Shown piece by piece: positions 24,200-37,100 of a stretch of DNA of 64,000 nucleotides (position 1 is its first letter; every line of letters begins with the position of its first letter). The translations under genes and the position numbers were made by a program. Source of the stretch: Sphagnum compactum (taxonomy: Eukaryota > Bryophyta > Sphagnopsida > Sphagnales); the NCBI GenBank assembly GCA_965153455.1, contig OZ234499.1:1-64000 (forward strand), written 5' to 3'. Under the pieces are notes generated by a model. It searched no databases. It was not told where the DNA came from and was given only the letters and a program-made list of their open reading frames with translations.

Positions 24200-26050
24200 A
24201 AGGGGATTCAAAGTTTAGAGAATCAAAAGTCCTTAGAGTTTATAGATTCTAACCATAGAAAAGAGAAATTTGATGAAGATTCAAAAGAAGAAAGATCATT
24301 AAAGATCATAAATACCAATTAGATAGTCACATCAGAAGAAGCTTTAATGAATTTGATGAGTTAGTAAGATATGATATTATTCAAAGACTACGATCACAAA
24401 GTTTCACAACCAATAGACTATAAGTAAGATATGTTTGTAACATCAGAATAAAACTTTGTTGATCTGATGATTCAACACAAGATAGAAGAAATTTATACTA
24501 TGGACAACACCAAATCATCAGAAGAACTTGTGTTATTAGAAGAACCCAGTACCATACCTACAGAGTTGTTAGGTCTGTAGGCATTAACTATAGCCCATAT
24601 TGCTGTTAGTATGAATTCGAACAAAAGTCAACATGTTTCAAAAAACAAAAAAACAGGACAAATCATGAAGACACTAACCCTAAAGTGAAAAGTGAAATGT
24701 CAATACATGAAAAGAGGTGATGGCATTTCTATAGCCGACAAAAAACAAAACAACTTTTCGTTTTTGTTTCTACAAACAAGTTTCTATCATTTTCTATTTC
24801 CAAAATGAGCATAGAAGAAAACTTTGTTGAGAAGTTGAAAAGACAATCTAGAAAGAGACTATAAAAATTGAGAGAAGAAAAATTAAAGAGATAGAAAGAA
24901 CAATAGAATTTTCCAAACATTATGCCTTTGTAGTTTAGGTCTCCAAAGAAAGGTCCACCATTTCCATCTCTTGTTTATTCTTCTTCTTCTTCTCAAAGAT
25001 CTTCTCCATTCTCTAAATTTGAAAAGGTTTTTGAAGCGATTAGGAAGAACAATAAAAATTGTAAAGAAACTTTAAGGAAGTACAATTTTAGAAAGCCTAG
25101 AAGAAAGGCATGCATAAGTGAATAGGTTGGTCTGATTTTCATTTTTAACTTTGAAGAAGAGCAGGAGCAAGACAATTTGTAACAATGACAAGAAGGACCA
25201 TCACAACAAGAGGAGCCTACATAGGAAGACTCCAGAGAAGGTTCAAATTCCAAATAAGAAGCATAGCAAGAGAAGGATTTGATAAGAAATGGCTACTAAT
25301 CTACAAGGAAAAAAGGTTCAAACTCAACATGATGATGAAGTTAGGTATATTTTTAGTCCTATAGAATAGAGTTATAATAACAATTTGAAGAACATTTTGC
25401 TTTGGACAAGTTCTAGAGAGGAGGAAAGAAAATGGGCAAACAAAACTCGATTGGTAGGTTTGTTTGAGATTGAATGGAAGACTCCCCATCATAATATTCT
25501 AGTTGAGTTTTTGAATGACTAAAAACTGGATTTCTAAGCATAATAAAATCAAAGATATGATGGCAGAGGAGCAAAAAGTTATAGATAGACATTTGTTGGG
25601 AGAAGTTTTAAAAATTTGCTAGGAGATAGAAGCAAATTAGATAGAAATGTGAGATGCTAGAGTAGCTTTGGTAGACATAGCTTATAGGGTTCCAAATACT
25701 TACAACACTAATGAAGGATGGGTTGTTAAGAAAATGAAACCAGAGTATGTCAATAGGATTACGACAATTTTGCCTGTTATCTATAAAAAAGATAAGGTGC
25801 AATATTTTAACAACAAATTTGCCATGATGATCTCCAAAGCAAATCATGGAGAATCTATGAATTGGGCTACAATCATGTATTCTCAGTTGGTCAAAAATTT
25901 GATCAGATGAGATAAATGTTAGAAGAACATGATTGAAGGCACGACCAAGAGAGCGCCCAAGAAGGATATACTTAAGGCCACAAATATCCAAGCAGATTGA
26001 CTAAGAAGTTGATCAAGATTTATTGCAAATGATTTAACCTAAGAACCTTA
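24200..26050 (+). pseudogene. Retroelement-type ORFs 3' of pol, decayed
   Basis: Two coding-like stretches follow integrase. One begins MPL at 24920 and is Ser-rich, then basic, then Gln/Glu-rich. The other begins MATNLQGKKVQTQ near 25291 and contains EIEWKTPHHNILVEFLND and an open piece at 25668-25910 (VDIAYRVPNTYNTNEGW). In-frame stops are again nearly all TAG or TAA. I have seen this second kind of protein as a first ORF of plant gypsy elements, so this could be the 5' end of a second element of the same family. No LTR between the two was found. The right edge is near 26050. Confidence 0.5.
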
Positions 26051-28112
26051 TAAATAAGCAAGTTAGTATGAGTCTAATTGGGAGCAAGTTTCTCGCATTT
26101 GATAATTTTATTCTTTAGCTGATTAAGAATTTCCATCTCAACAAATGGTCTGTCGGCCATTGGGACTGACCATCTCTGGGCATAGTCATAAAAACTGGTC
26201 TCAAAACTGGACTCACAAACATACATGCTATCACAAAATCCATAGGACCCCCAAAGTCTATCCCAATTCAACAGAAGAATCTCCACACTTAATATTCCTG
26301 GCTATGCAGCATAGAAGCTAGCAAGACCTCAGAGATAAGACCTCACATTTACTAGTATTGGAAGGTACCTACATGTCTCCTGATTTTCTAATGTTCTCCA
26401 TTGCTACTGCCCATACTCAAAGTTTTTCTACTTTTGATGACCATTACTTTCTTCAATATACAACACCATTTCTTGTTGCATCATCAATGTTCACTTTATG
26501 CATGTTCTTGATGTTCCCTTGGGCTTCCTCCTTGCCTTCACCGACTGTCAAAAACCACATGTGTCAATTCATATTGAAATGCTTGAATATAGGCATTTGG
26601 CACAGCAAGATAAATGTTTTATGAGAATAGACTCCATACTTGCACTGACAACTGAATTGACACCTCTAAACTGTCCTCGCTCCCTTGCAGGGTCCATGTT
26701 CTGAAGAAAGTTGTTGGCTCTCAACAATGACAACGAACATTGGTTTTGAGCAAGTGGAGCCAATTGGATTTTAAGAGGCACCCACTCTTATACATTCTGA
26801 AAGGAATTTTGCATGTTGGCCAAGACCTTCCTTACAAGCCATTTGGCAGTGGTTTCATATATTTTCCACATGTTGGACTCATGGGTGAGGAGGCCTCACC
26901 TAATGAGAAGACAAATTTGTCTGCAAGATTGCCTCGTTTGAAATCTATGCCAAAATTCAAAAGGAACTCTGCTGATAAAAAACCATTGTTTTCTAGAACC
27001 CGAGTTGGAAACTTACGATTCAACAATCAAGTTCCTTGCTCAAGAACTGGAACATAAATAGATCATGCATTCAAAAGAGATGGATAAAATCACATGCACT
27101 TAGGGCACAAGACATCTTGCTATCATACTTGCAGGATTGGAATGGCTTTGCAGATAGCTCTTGAGAGATGCATCCACCATTCCTAATAACACACTATTGA
27201 GTGTGCCACAACACTAGTAATAGCAGCCAATTCAGCACCCCATGAACATAGAAAATCTCTGCACATCACATGAAGGTTTCTTGGTTGCTTTCTACAATTT
27301 CTCACATATTGGAAGCATGAATTTCAGCTTGGCTCTATATTGCTGTGAGCATGTGAGAAAGTGAAGAACCCTTGGTCCAAAAGCAACTTAACTGACCAAC
27401 AACTTTCTTCATAACCCTTGATTCAAATTTAATTGCAAGTAAGTAATCCAAACCAAGCATCTCCAATGGCTCTTTTTTTTGACAAGAACATCCTGAAAGA
27501 GGAGGAAAACCTTCTTTTATTGGAATAGACAGACCAGGTATCACCAGACTCACCAGAGTCATCTCCAATGATGTTTAACAAGAGAATTTCACATGGACAA
27601 CAAATGGATCCAATATCAGAACTGAATCCAGATGTCAAGGAACTTAGGTACAATGAAATCCACTTGCTCACTTGCAGTGCAACCCTAGATACCAACTCAC
27701 TATCAACGTGCATCATCCTCTGAGACCTATTTCCATGACATTTAGGAAACCAATATTGACAAGATTAACCTATCCATCCTCATGATGTATGTATGAAATT
27801 GCAGACACATCTCCATGACAACATTATGAAGATAACATGAAAATGAGTGTAGTCATAACCCTATAGGTGCTGCTCAAAAAGTGTCAAGCTCCCACTTGAT
27901 CATTCTGCATTGTGGCAGCATAGAGCTGAGCTTATGGATTGGGATGAAGTGGAGGATAGCATAGTTAATTGGGAAAACAATAACTATTACGACATGACAA
28001 CTTTGCAACCTCCATGATTAGAAAAGAACGAATCAAACTTCACAGCAACCGCAGAAACTGTGGAGCTCCCTCCAGTGAACAAGAAATTAAATGTTGTTGA
28101 CCAAGCTACTGC
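26050..28112. other. Unassigned sequence
   Basis: No gene is supported. Open frames at 26740-27057 (plus, 105 codons) and 27429-27716 (minus, 95 codons) match no family I know. Base composition differs from the retroelement block on the left, so the element boundary lies near 26050. Confidence 0.4.
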
Positions 28113-28263
28113 AGACAAAAACATCTTATCCACAAATGCTTTGATGAGCTGCTCAGTAACACACCTTCTCTCTTCAAGTGCAACTACACTGGCACATGCA
28201 TTCAGCACACCAATGTAGGTGACAGGGTCTGGCTGCACACCTTCCTGATGGAATAGTTCCAGT
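28113..28263 (-). pseudogene. PPR fragment related to the intact PPR-DYW gene
   Basis: On the minus strand the sequence reads ALELFHQEGVQPDP, then GVLNACASVVALEE, close at DNA level to the fifth repeat triplet of the intact gene near 45955-46090. Three residues of the usual ELFRQMQQEG are lost. Similarity stops abruptly on both sides, so this is an isolated scrap of about half a PPR pair. Confidence 0.8.
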
Positions 28264-29780
28264 GCCAACAAACCAGGTTGGAGTGTTTCAGCATCGTCAA
28301 TGATGTTTGTTTTTAGGCTACTGTGATGTCCAAATTCCCAGGCTTGTCTAATTGGGGTGGTCTGAATGAGTTCTCACCAAGTCATATTAGCAATGGCTGT
28401 CAAAAATACTGGAACCCCAGGTCCTGTGCATGAAACTTGCACCTGCCATTGAAGTCGAGGCTTCTCCTTACACCAAATAAAACATCAACACCCCTAAATG
28501 AATAAATGCTTTGGGGTAGTATCAGTTTGGACATTGGTAGTCTAATCCAACCACAATCTGGTGAACTGAATAGGAAATGGACCAAACAATTCTTGCAAAT
28601 AGCAGCACTACATGCTCCATAAAACCTTAATCAAACATCTACAAGTCCACTTTATGCAGGAATCAATTTCTTGTGCAAGAGCTTGGAGAAAAAGGCTCGT
28701 ACAATCCTCCCCATTAGGTCTCTTGTGAGTCAGCAGGAGCATCACTGATGGAGGACTACCGAGTTTCCTATCATAACAGACAATTGGGAGATTCATTTTC
28801 CGTTACTTCCGACAAATTCAAGGTACTGCCAAACAAACAACATTATGTTTCTTGTTCTAGAACTCCATTTACTGATTTGTTATGACATTTTCATGTTGTC
28901 TTTCTCGTCATTGTTGTTGTTAAGTGGAGTTTCTGAGGGTCATCCAGGTTCCTTGAGCGCAATTATGAAAGGGGAATGTAGCTGTATCTGAATGGGAATG
29001 AAATATTGTTAAGAATATTGCGCCCATGTGACACTGATACAAGAACAGCACGCGTATCTCCCTAGGATAGTGTCCATGAAGAGATTTTCACATCAATCAG
29101 TTGCTCCTGCAACCCTAGAGCTTGAGAGCTTGTGTTGACAGCCTCCAGCAAAAACTTGCTCACTGCTTCCCTTGCACCCCACCTTCCTCTTCCTTCAGTC
29201 ACCCATTTCCTGTTTGAGCACGTGTCCAGTGAATGCATTTCCAAGATGTGCAAAAGCCATGGATCTTTTCATGCTTGCATTCTCACATTGCACATTCCTG
29301 AAATAGATTCCGAATTGGAAGGAAGCTAATTGACCACGCCCTTCCTTCCCATTTTCCCAGTAACAGAACAAATCCTAGAGCTGGAGCTGCCTTAAAGGAG
29401 GAGGACTGTTGGTGGTGCGGGCATGAAGAGCATCATGCGACAATGTGCAAGAGATGTGATTCCTTCTGTAATGGGGCAGGGTCTGACATTTCTGCAATTC
29501 CACGAGCTTTGGCACCCATACCTACAACTGCAACAAAACGGTAGCAAATCCACCCGCCACTCCCCCAACTCCAAAACTACCACCACACCTCATCAGAATT
29601 GTCCAGCTTTTTCTTCAGATTTCAACGATCTTTTGACCAACAAATAGAATGTCCCCACAACACGACACAATCCCCCTACGAAATAGCAGGAACCTATTGC
29701 TGATGCTCCACCTTTTTCGGGTGCCGGGGTTTTGGAGGGTTTTAAGGCCGCTGTTAGCTGCTGAATCCTCAAGATGAGGC
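28264..29780. other. Unassigned sequence upstream of the PPR pseudogene
   Basis: No gene is supported. A plus-strand reading near 29400-29460 gives CWWCGHEEHH..MCKRC, which has zinc-finger-like spacing but no continuing frame. Confidence 0.35.
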
Positions 29781-29926
29781 TCAATTTCCAAATAGGGTAT
29801 AGGGTTTCTTTGTCCCAAAAAGAGATGCACAGGGGGTGGTGGGAGAGAGATTGCATTCGGGTCGACTCGGGACGCTCCAGAGGGAATTACATTTGGGTCT
29901 ACTTGGGACGTTCTTGAATTGTGAGG

Positions 29927-29928
<2 letters not shown>

Positions 29929-29961
<33 letters not shown>
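29929..29961 (+). repeat. (GA)n microsatellite
   Basis: About 16 GA dinucleotides lie just upstream of the pseudogene start. The intact paralogue has a short GAGAGAGAG at the same place (about 43700), so this is an expansion in the 5' leader. Confidence 0.95.
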
Positions 29962-29965
<4 letters not shown>

Positions 29966-29986
29966 CAATGTTTCTGCGAAGCAGTA

Positions 29987-32501
29987 ATGTATTCATCAAC
30001 AGTGCAGCAAGTGCAATTGCCCTGTGCAAGATCTGACTCTTTGATTGACCACAAAAGTAATAGCAGTTCCACCGCCACATGGAGAGGAGGGAGGTCGATC
30101 AGGAGGAGCTTGCAGCTACGCGTCTGTGTGCACCCGCAATTCCACTTTACCCATCAACAACTTTTGCAGTACACCGCACTCCTTCCCAGAGCACACGGGA
30201 TAGAAACGGAGGCAGCACTCATAGATCACGGCAATTGTAAGCTCTCTTGTTTTATTCCTCTCTGTGTCTGTCTACTGCGTTCTTCTCACAGTTCTTCTCA
30301 CAGCACGTGTGGTTGCTTTATTTGCCCTGAAAATCGTCGGAAGCAAATCGAAACTTGGATACCTTTTGTGCGAGACGCAGAACCTCAAGATGGCTTCTAT
30401 GTGATCAAACAATATGATTTGAATGGAACTTTTTCTAGTCGCTGTAGGTCACAGAGAGAAACGGTGGCTATAGTTCCTTTTGGACTCCCTCACAATGGTG
30501 GGATCACGGATCAGAGAAGGTAACTGAACACCAACCCTGTCAGAATTCACATGTCAATGGAGTCGTAGCTCTTGTTGATGTCAATCTTGCTGCTCTCTCT
30601 TGGTTGCCATATCGCTGCAGTCTAAACAGTGGCAGAAGTTCTTTCACATCCTTTGCGTTGGTGGGATAGTAGATGCAGGTGGAGAAGGTAAGTAAATGCA
30701 ATATGCTGATGGAGAAGGTCAGTGTGGCTTTCTCTGTTCTTATGATAACATTTATGCCTGGGATGTGGAGAATGCATGGCTGATCAGCTTGACCTGGATC
30801 TTTGTTGTAGACAAATGAAAGCTACCTGGATTTCAAACATAAGAAGACAGGAGAAGCACTCTGGCTTGACAACAGACAAAATCTGCCATGCATGGCAGCA
30901 GATATGGCTGCAATGGCACCAGGCATTGTGCAATTGTGCCCTTTTGCATGGAATCAGATGCTTTCAAAATATGTGAAAGATGGGCAACTTGAAAAGGCAA
31001 TTCAACTTTTCCAACAAATGCAATGAGAAGGAACAACTCCTGACAAATCACTTTTGTTCACGCAATTAAGGCATGTGCCTGTTTGGGAGCACTTCAAGAT
31101 GGCAGGTTTGTTTATTAACAACTCATTCCAAGTGGTTGCAAGTCTGATATCTTTGTGGGGAATAGCTTTGTTGACATGTATGCAAAATGTGGGAGCCTTG
31201 AGGATGCTTGGGGAGTGTTCAATAAGATACCATCTCAAGTTGTGGTCACTTGGAGCACCATGATATTGGGACATGTGAAATGTAGGCAAGGGCAGAAGGC
31301 ACTGGACTATTTCGACAAATGCAACAGGAAGGTGTGTGGCCAAACTCTGTTACTTTTGTGGGGGTGCTGAAGGCATGTGATAGTGTGATTGCACTTGGAA
31401 GAGGGCAGGTGTATTCATCATCATCACATCATTCAAATTGGTTTGGAGATGAGTGTCTTTGTGGGGAGTAGATTGGTTGACATGTTTGGAGATGAATGTC
31501 TTTGTGGGGAGTAGATTGGTTGACATGTACGCAAAATGTAGGAACATTGAGGATACTTGGAGAGTGTTTGACAAGATGCCATGTTGAGATGTGGTCACTT
31601 GGACTGTCATACTTGAAGGATGTGCCATGCATGGGCATGGTAGGGAAGCTTAAACATTTTGAATGGATGTATGAAGGTGTACAGCCAGATGATATCGCTT
31701 TTGTTTGTCTGTGTCAGCTTGTAGCCATGCAGGTCTGGTGGATGAAGGCATGCGCTTGTATGCTTCAATGATCAGAGACTATATGGAACATTGCACCTGC
31801 ATGGTTTAGGGTTTAGGGTTTAGGGTTTCTTGGTTGTGCTGGCCATCTACAGGAGGCAGAGAATATGGTCATGGAAATACCCTGTAAACCACAGGTGGCT
31901 ACTTGGATGGCTTTGCTTGACACCTGCAGAATTCATTGTAACATGGAGATGGCAGAACACAATGCCAAACGAATTCTTGAAATCGAGCCTGAAAATGCTG
32001 CTAGTTATGTATTGCTGTCAAACATCTATGCTGCTGTTGGCGACATAATTTCTGTGAGAATGTTGAACATCAGAGAAAGGAAAAAGGTGCAAAGAAATGC
32101 TCACACCTGGATTGAAGTGAATAATGAGGTGCATACCTTTGTAGTAGGGGATCAAGACCACCCCCAGATGATTGAATTCATGCAGGAATGTAGAGATCGA
32201 CATGGCTCATGCATGATGCCTGGGTATGTGCCTTGTACAAAATTTGTTCTGGATGTTGTGGAAGAAGAAGAAAAGGTATTTCATTTGCATCACCATAGCA
32301 AGAAACTGCCTATTGCATTTGAGCTCATCGACACAGCTCCTGGTATTCCTCTTCAAATAAGAAAAAATCTTAGGATTTGTGAAGGTTGCCGCACTTCCAG
32401 AGTTCATCTCAAAAATAGTTGGGAGAGCAGTCATGATGAGGGGTGCCATTCACTTTCATCACTTTGAAGATGGTGTTTGGTCTTGCATGGAGTATTGGTG
32501 A
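29987..32501 (+). pseudogene. PPR-DYW pseudogene, paralogue of the gene at 43742
   Basis: All three exons of the intact gene are recognisable: exon 1 from ATG 29987 to 30236, exon 2 at 30448-30519 and exon 3 from 30811 to the stop at 32499-32501. Upstream leader and 3' flank are also shared. Exon 2 is 72 instead of 71 bases with a TAG, so the PDF motif is destroyed. The PDF second half in exon 3 is still readable (DFKHKKTGEALWL). Exon 3 is about 880 bases shorter than in the intact gene, close to three 303-bp PPR triplets, and has many frameshifts. The DYW end reads MEYW. A telomere repeat interrupts it at 31804. An internal duplication of about 60 bases is seen near 31440-31560. It is a dead segmental copy. 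Confidence 0.9.
31804..31828 (+). repeat. Telomere-repeat insertion inside PPR pseudogene
   Basis: Three TTTAGGG repeats plus a partial one, G-rich on the plus strand, lie between CATGG and CTTGGTTGTGCTGG. The intact gene has only about five bases there (near 46440-46446). Flanking sequence aligns on both sides, so the repeats were added at a break. Confidence 0.92.
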
Positions 32502-34178
32502 TGCCCAGTAGTGTGGGTTGTCATCATTAAATCAAGTAAATTTTGTTTACAGTAGCATGTCTAGTGGTCTTTTAACACTATCAAAGTTCAACATCGATAT
32601 CGGATGTGGTACACTAAAAAGGTGGCCATGTAGCCACCTCCCAGGATTTTTGGAATATTCTTTTCTCCCCACAATGTTTCTTTACCCCAACAAATACACT
32701 TCACACTGGAATCATAGTTGCCTCTTATTTCCATCCGGCACCTCCTGATTTGCTTCTGCAATTAGACTTATTCTTCACTACTTGTGTGAAGTTTGGTTTT
32801 GTTCTGCAGACAGACTTTTTGCTCAACACAGATTCAAAACCTCCATGATTTTTTCTATTTCACCATTCCTCTCTTTTATTGGATCACATTTTTTCCAGAA
32901 GCATATTGAATTAGTACAGATGGATCAAGAGCAAGAATCAAGAGCAAGAAGAATATTGAAGAGATTATTAGAACAAATGAATCCAGTGCAAGAATCAAGA
33001 GCAAGAGAATATCCAATATCCAATACTTGGATTTGCAGAGTGCAATTGCAGCCACTGAGCAGGGAGGAAGGGCACATTGAAATCCCATTAGCAGGCACAC
33101 AATGGTGTTGAATGGGTACTTGAGCACTTCCACCCCTAGATGTGCACATATCTCTGTGAAGAGAGAGCCAGAGACTGCAAGCCTTCAAAGGTAAAAACAA
33201 CAAACAGAGCAGCTCCTTGTCATGTGTGTTGTGCCAGAGATAGAAGAGGCAATTCTGCATTGTTCAGAGGTACTGGCTATGGAGAAGTATGAAGGAGAGA
33301 AGAAAATGGAACATCTCAGGGAAGCTCTTTGCTGACAACTCACTGGATCCATCCCAAAGGCAGCATCACCCAAGATTGCAATTCTACAACCATACCTCCT
33401 CCCTTTAGATCCAGAACTCTGGAGAGAACACAACTCTGTCTGCAATAGCTAAAATGAAATCAAACACAAAGCTCCTTCATGGAATGACCAGAAAACCCGT
33501 CAAAATGCTGACAAAATCAGGAGAAGGGTTTAGGGTTCAGGGCTGACAATATGGAAAAGCTCAAGTATAAGAAAAAAATAAAACTGAAGAATTCTTGTGA
33601 ACATTTTTGTTTATTGATGTCAAATGCACAAAAGGCACTTCAACAACAGAAGCTCCTCTTAAAAATTGGAAGTTCTCTACCCTCATAGATCTGCACGATC
33701 AACTGATGACCAATTCTTCTAACAGGCAAATCAGTGGTCATCATAATCGCCTTCTCCTTCTTTGTCTTCTTCTGGTCAACAGTCTTCTTCTGGTAACTGT
33801 TGACAACTACTCATACCAAAATTTTGAGGTGATGCATGCACATCAGATGCAGCTTAGCTATGAATAGAAAACACAAGTATGGAGGAAGAGGACTCTACTG
33901 AGAAGAGAGGATGAGAAGAAATGGGAGTAGAATCATGAGAGAGGAATTAATGCTGAGCAGGGAACATGGAACCCATTTATGCATGCAGGAAGAAATACAA
34001 ACTTTCTTCACCCCCACAACAACCCAAAGGACTTCTATCTATCTAGCTCTCATCAAGAACATCCCAATACAGCGAAAAACCTCATCACTCAGGGCAACAA
34101 CACCAGGGAAGGAACAATGGGGAATTGCTCACTCTTGACTGAAAACATGTAAGTCAATAATGCACTAGGGGTGTGTCT
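32502..34178. other. Intergenic; first 190 bases are PPR 3' flank
   Basis: Up to about 32690 the sequence aligns with the 3' flank of the intact PPR gene (the GGTACA..AAGGTGGCCATG stretch also at 47235). Beyond that no gene is supported. A single telomere-like GGGTTTAGGG lies near 33528. Frames at 32782-33111 (plus) and 32925-33260 (minus) are unrecognised. Confidence 0.5.
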
Positions 34179-37100
34179 TCAAAGCAGTTTGGAAATTACA
34201 CCTGCACCCACTGTCCTCCCTCCTTCCCTAAGTGCAAAACGTTGCCCTGCAGACATGTACAGGGGAGCAACATGTTCAACAAGGGGATCGCCCCCTATTG
34301 CTCTACGCAGAAGAAGGATGCAGTACTACAGTGAATCAGAATTTTTCTTTTGAAGGTTGTGTATCAACCTGTTGTTCCTAGTTGATGCCAGTTTTACACA
34401 AAAGTTTATGTTGAGAGCAGCAGCAGCAATGGGAAAAACTTACCAGCTTCAATGGGGCAAGGGATGATGAGCTCAAACTGGGCTGTCAAATTGTCACCAG
34501 GCATCACCATCTTGATGTGTTCAGGTAGCTCCACCTTGCCTGTCACATCAGCTGTACGCAAATAGAATTGAGGTCTATAGTTGGAGAAGAAAGCGGTGTG
34601 GCGGCCCCCCTCTTCCTTAGTGAGAACATAAATCTCTGCCTCAAATTTTTGATGGGTCTTCACTGTACCAGGCTTGCATACTACCTGTCACACCAAAGAA
34701 CAAACCTTTCACCTCTTGAGCTACAAACTGGGCAACTCCAAATTGTACTATAATGCCATTGACAATGGGCTAGCAATGTGTTCCTTCTAAGATGTGTCAC
34801 TCCCCAAATGATCAAAGACACATCCATAGGAGCTAAAATGAATGTTTGAATGTGATCCAGAACACCTCTGTTAGAAGACCACATAAGACTCACCTGACCA
34901 CGCTGTACTTCATCACGCTTGAGCCCACGAATAAGAAGACCTACATTATCCCCTGCCTGTTTCACCATCCAAAGCATTTAGTGAACACTTCCAGCTTGAG
35001 CCAGGGCAGAAAAGGAATGCTAGTGTAGATGAACATCCTGGCATGATTTGCAAAATTTAGAGCACATGACACGTTTGTAACCAGATCTAAACATCTCCAT
35101 TGGTCATGCAACATGGTGGGTATGTTTGCTTTCCGGGGGACTTGCAAAAGGTGGGTATTACATCTTTTAACTTCTACCTTTTACATGCTTCAGAGTTAAA
35201 AGAATACACACCTGACCCTGATCCAGCTGCTTTTTGAACATCTCTACACCTGTCACTGTAGTTTTCAAGTTGGGTCCCTGTAGTCACAATACCAATGCAA
35301 AGTGAGTCACAAGTGTCACTTATAGTTTTATGCCCCTCCTAAACCAGAAATGAAAAAGACTACCACCAGACCCAACTTCACCACATGCAGTATCTCAATT
35401 ACCACAACCCAGCTTCACATGTGCTGACAGGAAGCTGAGATTTTCCCACAAGATGGGGTTTAAGACCAGAAATCCACCTACAGTGGGAAACATTGTAAAG
35501 CACAGATTCAAAACACCAATAAACTATCACACTAGATGTAAAGGCCCTCCTCAGTCATATCCATATAATGGTCACTGGATCAGTGCGGAGATTAGACAAT
35601 GAGGCTTCAGGTCAACAGTAATGTTGCATCTTTTACCGTTCGAAGGCCAACAACTTCAACCTCCTCTCCCACTTTAACAACACCCTGCTCCACTCGCCCT
35701 GTGACCACTGTGCCTCGGCCCTACCCAATACACAGAATTATCCCATCCATGTGCACACATAGGTTAATCAGTAGCCTTCTGTAGCTCATGTTCTCTCTTG
35801 AATAACAAAGATCTACAATAAGAAAAAAATCCCCAGATGCAAAGCCAAGACAGCCTCGCAGATCTCCAGCCAACCATAAGAGGTAGTTCACAGATTAGGC
35901 CTCTGCCCAGGTGACCATGATGCTCACCTCTGTCACTCTCTGATTAGCTTATGTGGCTTGTAAGCAAATTCAATGTCAATGGCTCCAAGGTTACAGATCT
36001 GAAGCTCACATCTAGGATCTTCCTACTCAAAAGTGCTAGGTTTTCAGGGTGCTTGGGCTGAAGTATTCTAAACTGAGGTTCAAAATCTGAAGCCTCAAAA
36101 GATGCAAGTAACTAGAGCCTCAATAGTTGGCAGATTTCTAGTAGCTTATTTCATAAACTGGGAGAGGTGAAGCTAAAACCTGAATAGAGAAGACATCTTC
36201 AATTGGCATAAGGAAGGGTTTATCAAGGTTGCGCTTGGGTTCTGGAATGTAGTCATCCACAGCCTGCATGAGTTTCAAAATTGACTTCCTGCCAAGCTCA
36301 TCATTGGTCCCTTGCAATGCTGACAGTGCGGACCCTCTCACTATGGGGATCTCATCTCCTGGAAATTTGTAAAATGACAACAATTCTGCAAATACCCAAA
36401 ACCACTCTTACATGTTAAGCAGTACCTACCAGCATTACAATGCCAGACAAGTGAGCAAAGCATATAACTAAGCACAAGTCAAGCACTGCCAGGATGAGAT
36501 AAGGATTCCATACCACGCAACTCCATTTCCACCAGCTCCAAAAGCTCTTCATCTTCCACAGCATCCACCTTATTCAGGAAGCAGACAAGGGATGGAACTC
36601 CAACCTGCAAGGATGGATGCCCCAAAGAGGAGCAAGCTCACACATTCATTACATTCAGACATTGATCAATGACAAACCCAGAACTTGTTCTTTCAAAACT
36701 TCTCGCAAATACATCTAATTTAAGTGCAAAACAACCTGGAGATGTTCACAAAGTTGTATTTGAGATTCTATATGTTGCAATACAGAATACATACCTCTAC
36801 ATTTTTCCAAACGGTACACAGAGTAGTTTATCAAATCCTCTGCCATATGGTGGGGTTCTTAGACTAGAAAGAGCCATATATGTGCAATGCATGCTTCTAA
36901 ATGGAAAGAGAAAGCTAGTTGCATCAAACAGAACACTATATAGCTGTATACATCTGAAGTCCAAACCTGGCGAGCAAGAAGGATGTGCTCTTTGGTCTGG
37001 GGCATTGGTCCATCTGGTGCTGACACAACCAGAATACCTCCATCCATTTGAGCAGCACCTGTAATCATATTCTGCAAGCACCCAAACCATCTCTCTCCGT

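Noticed and set aside
29615-30080. Minus-strand frames of 99-117 codons with long Ser-Leu repeats
   Set aside because: They are translations of the (GA)n microsatellite and lie antisense to the pseudogene leader.
36669-37064. 131-codon plus-strand frame opposite the EF-Tu gene
   Set aside because: It is antisense to EF-Tu exon 6 and its introns; no independent support.
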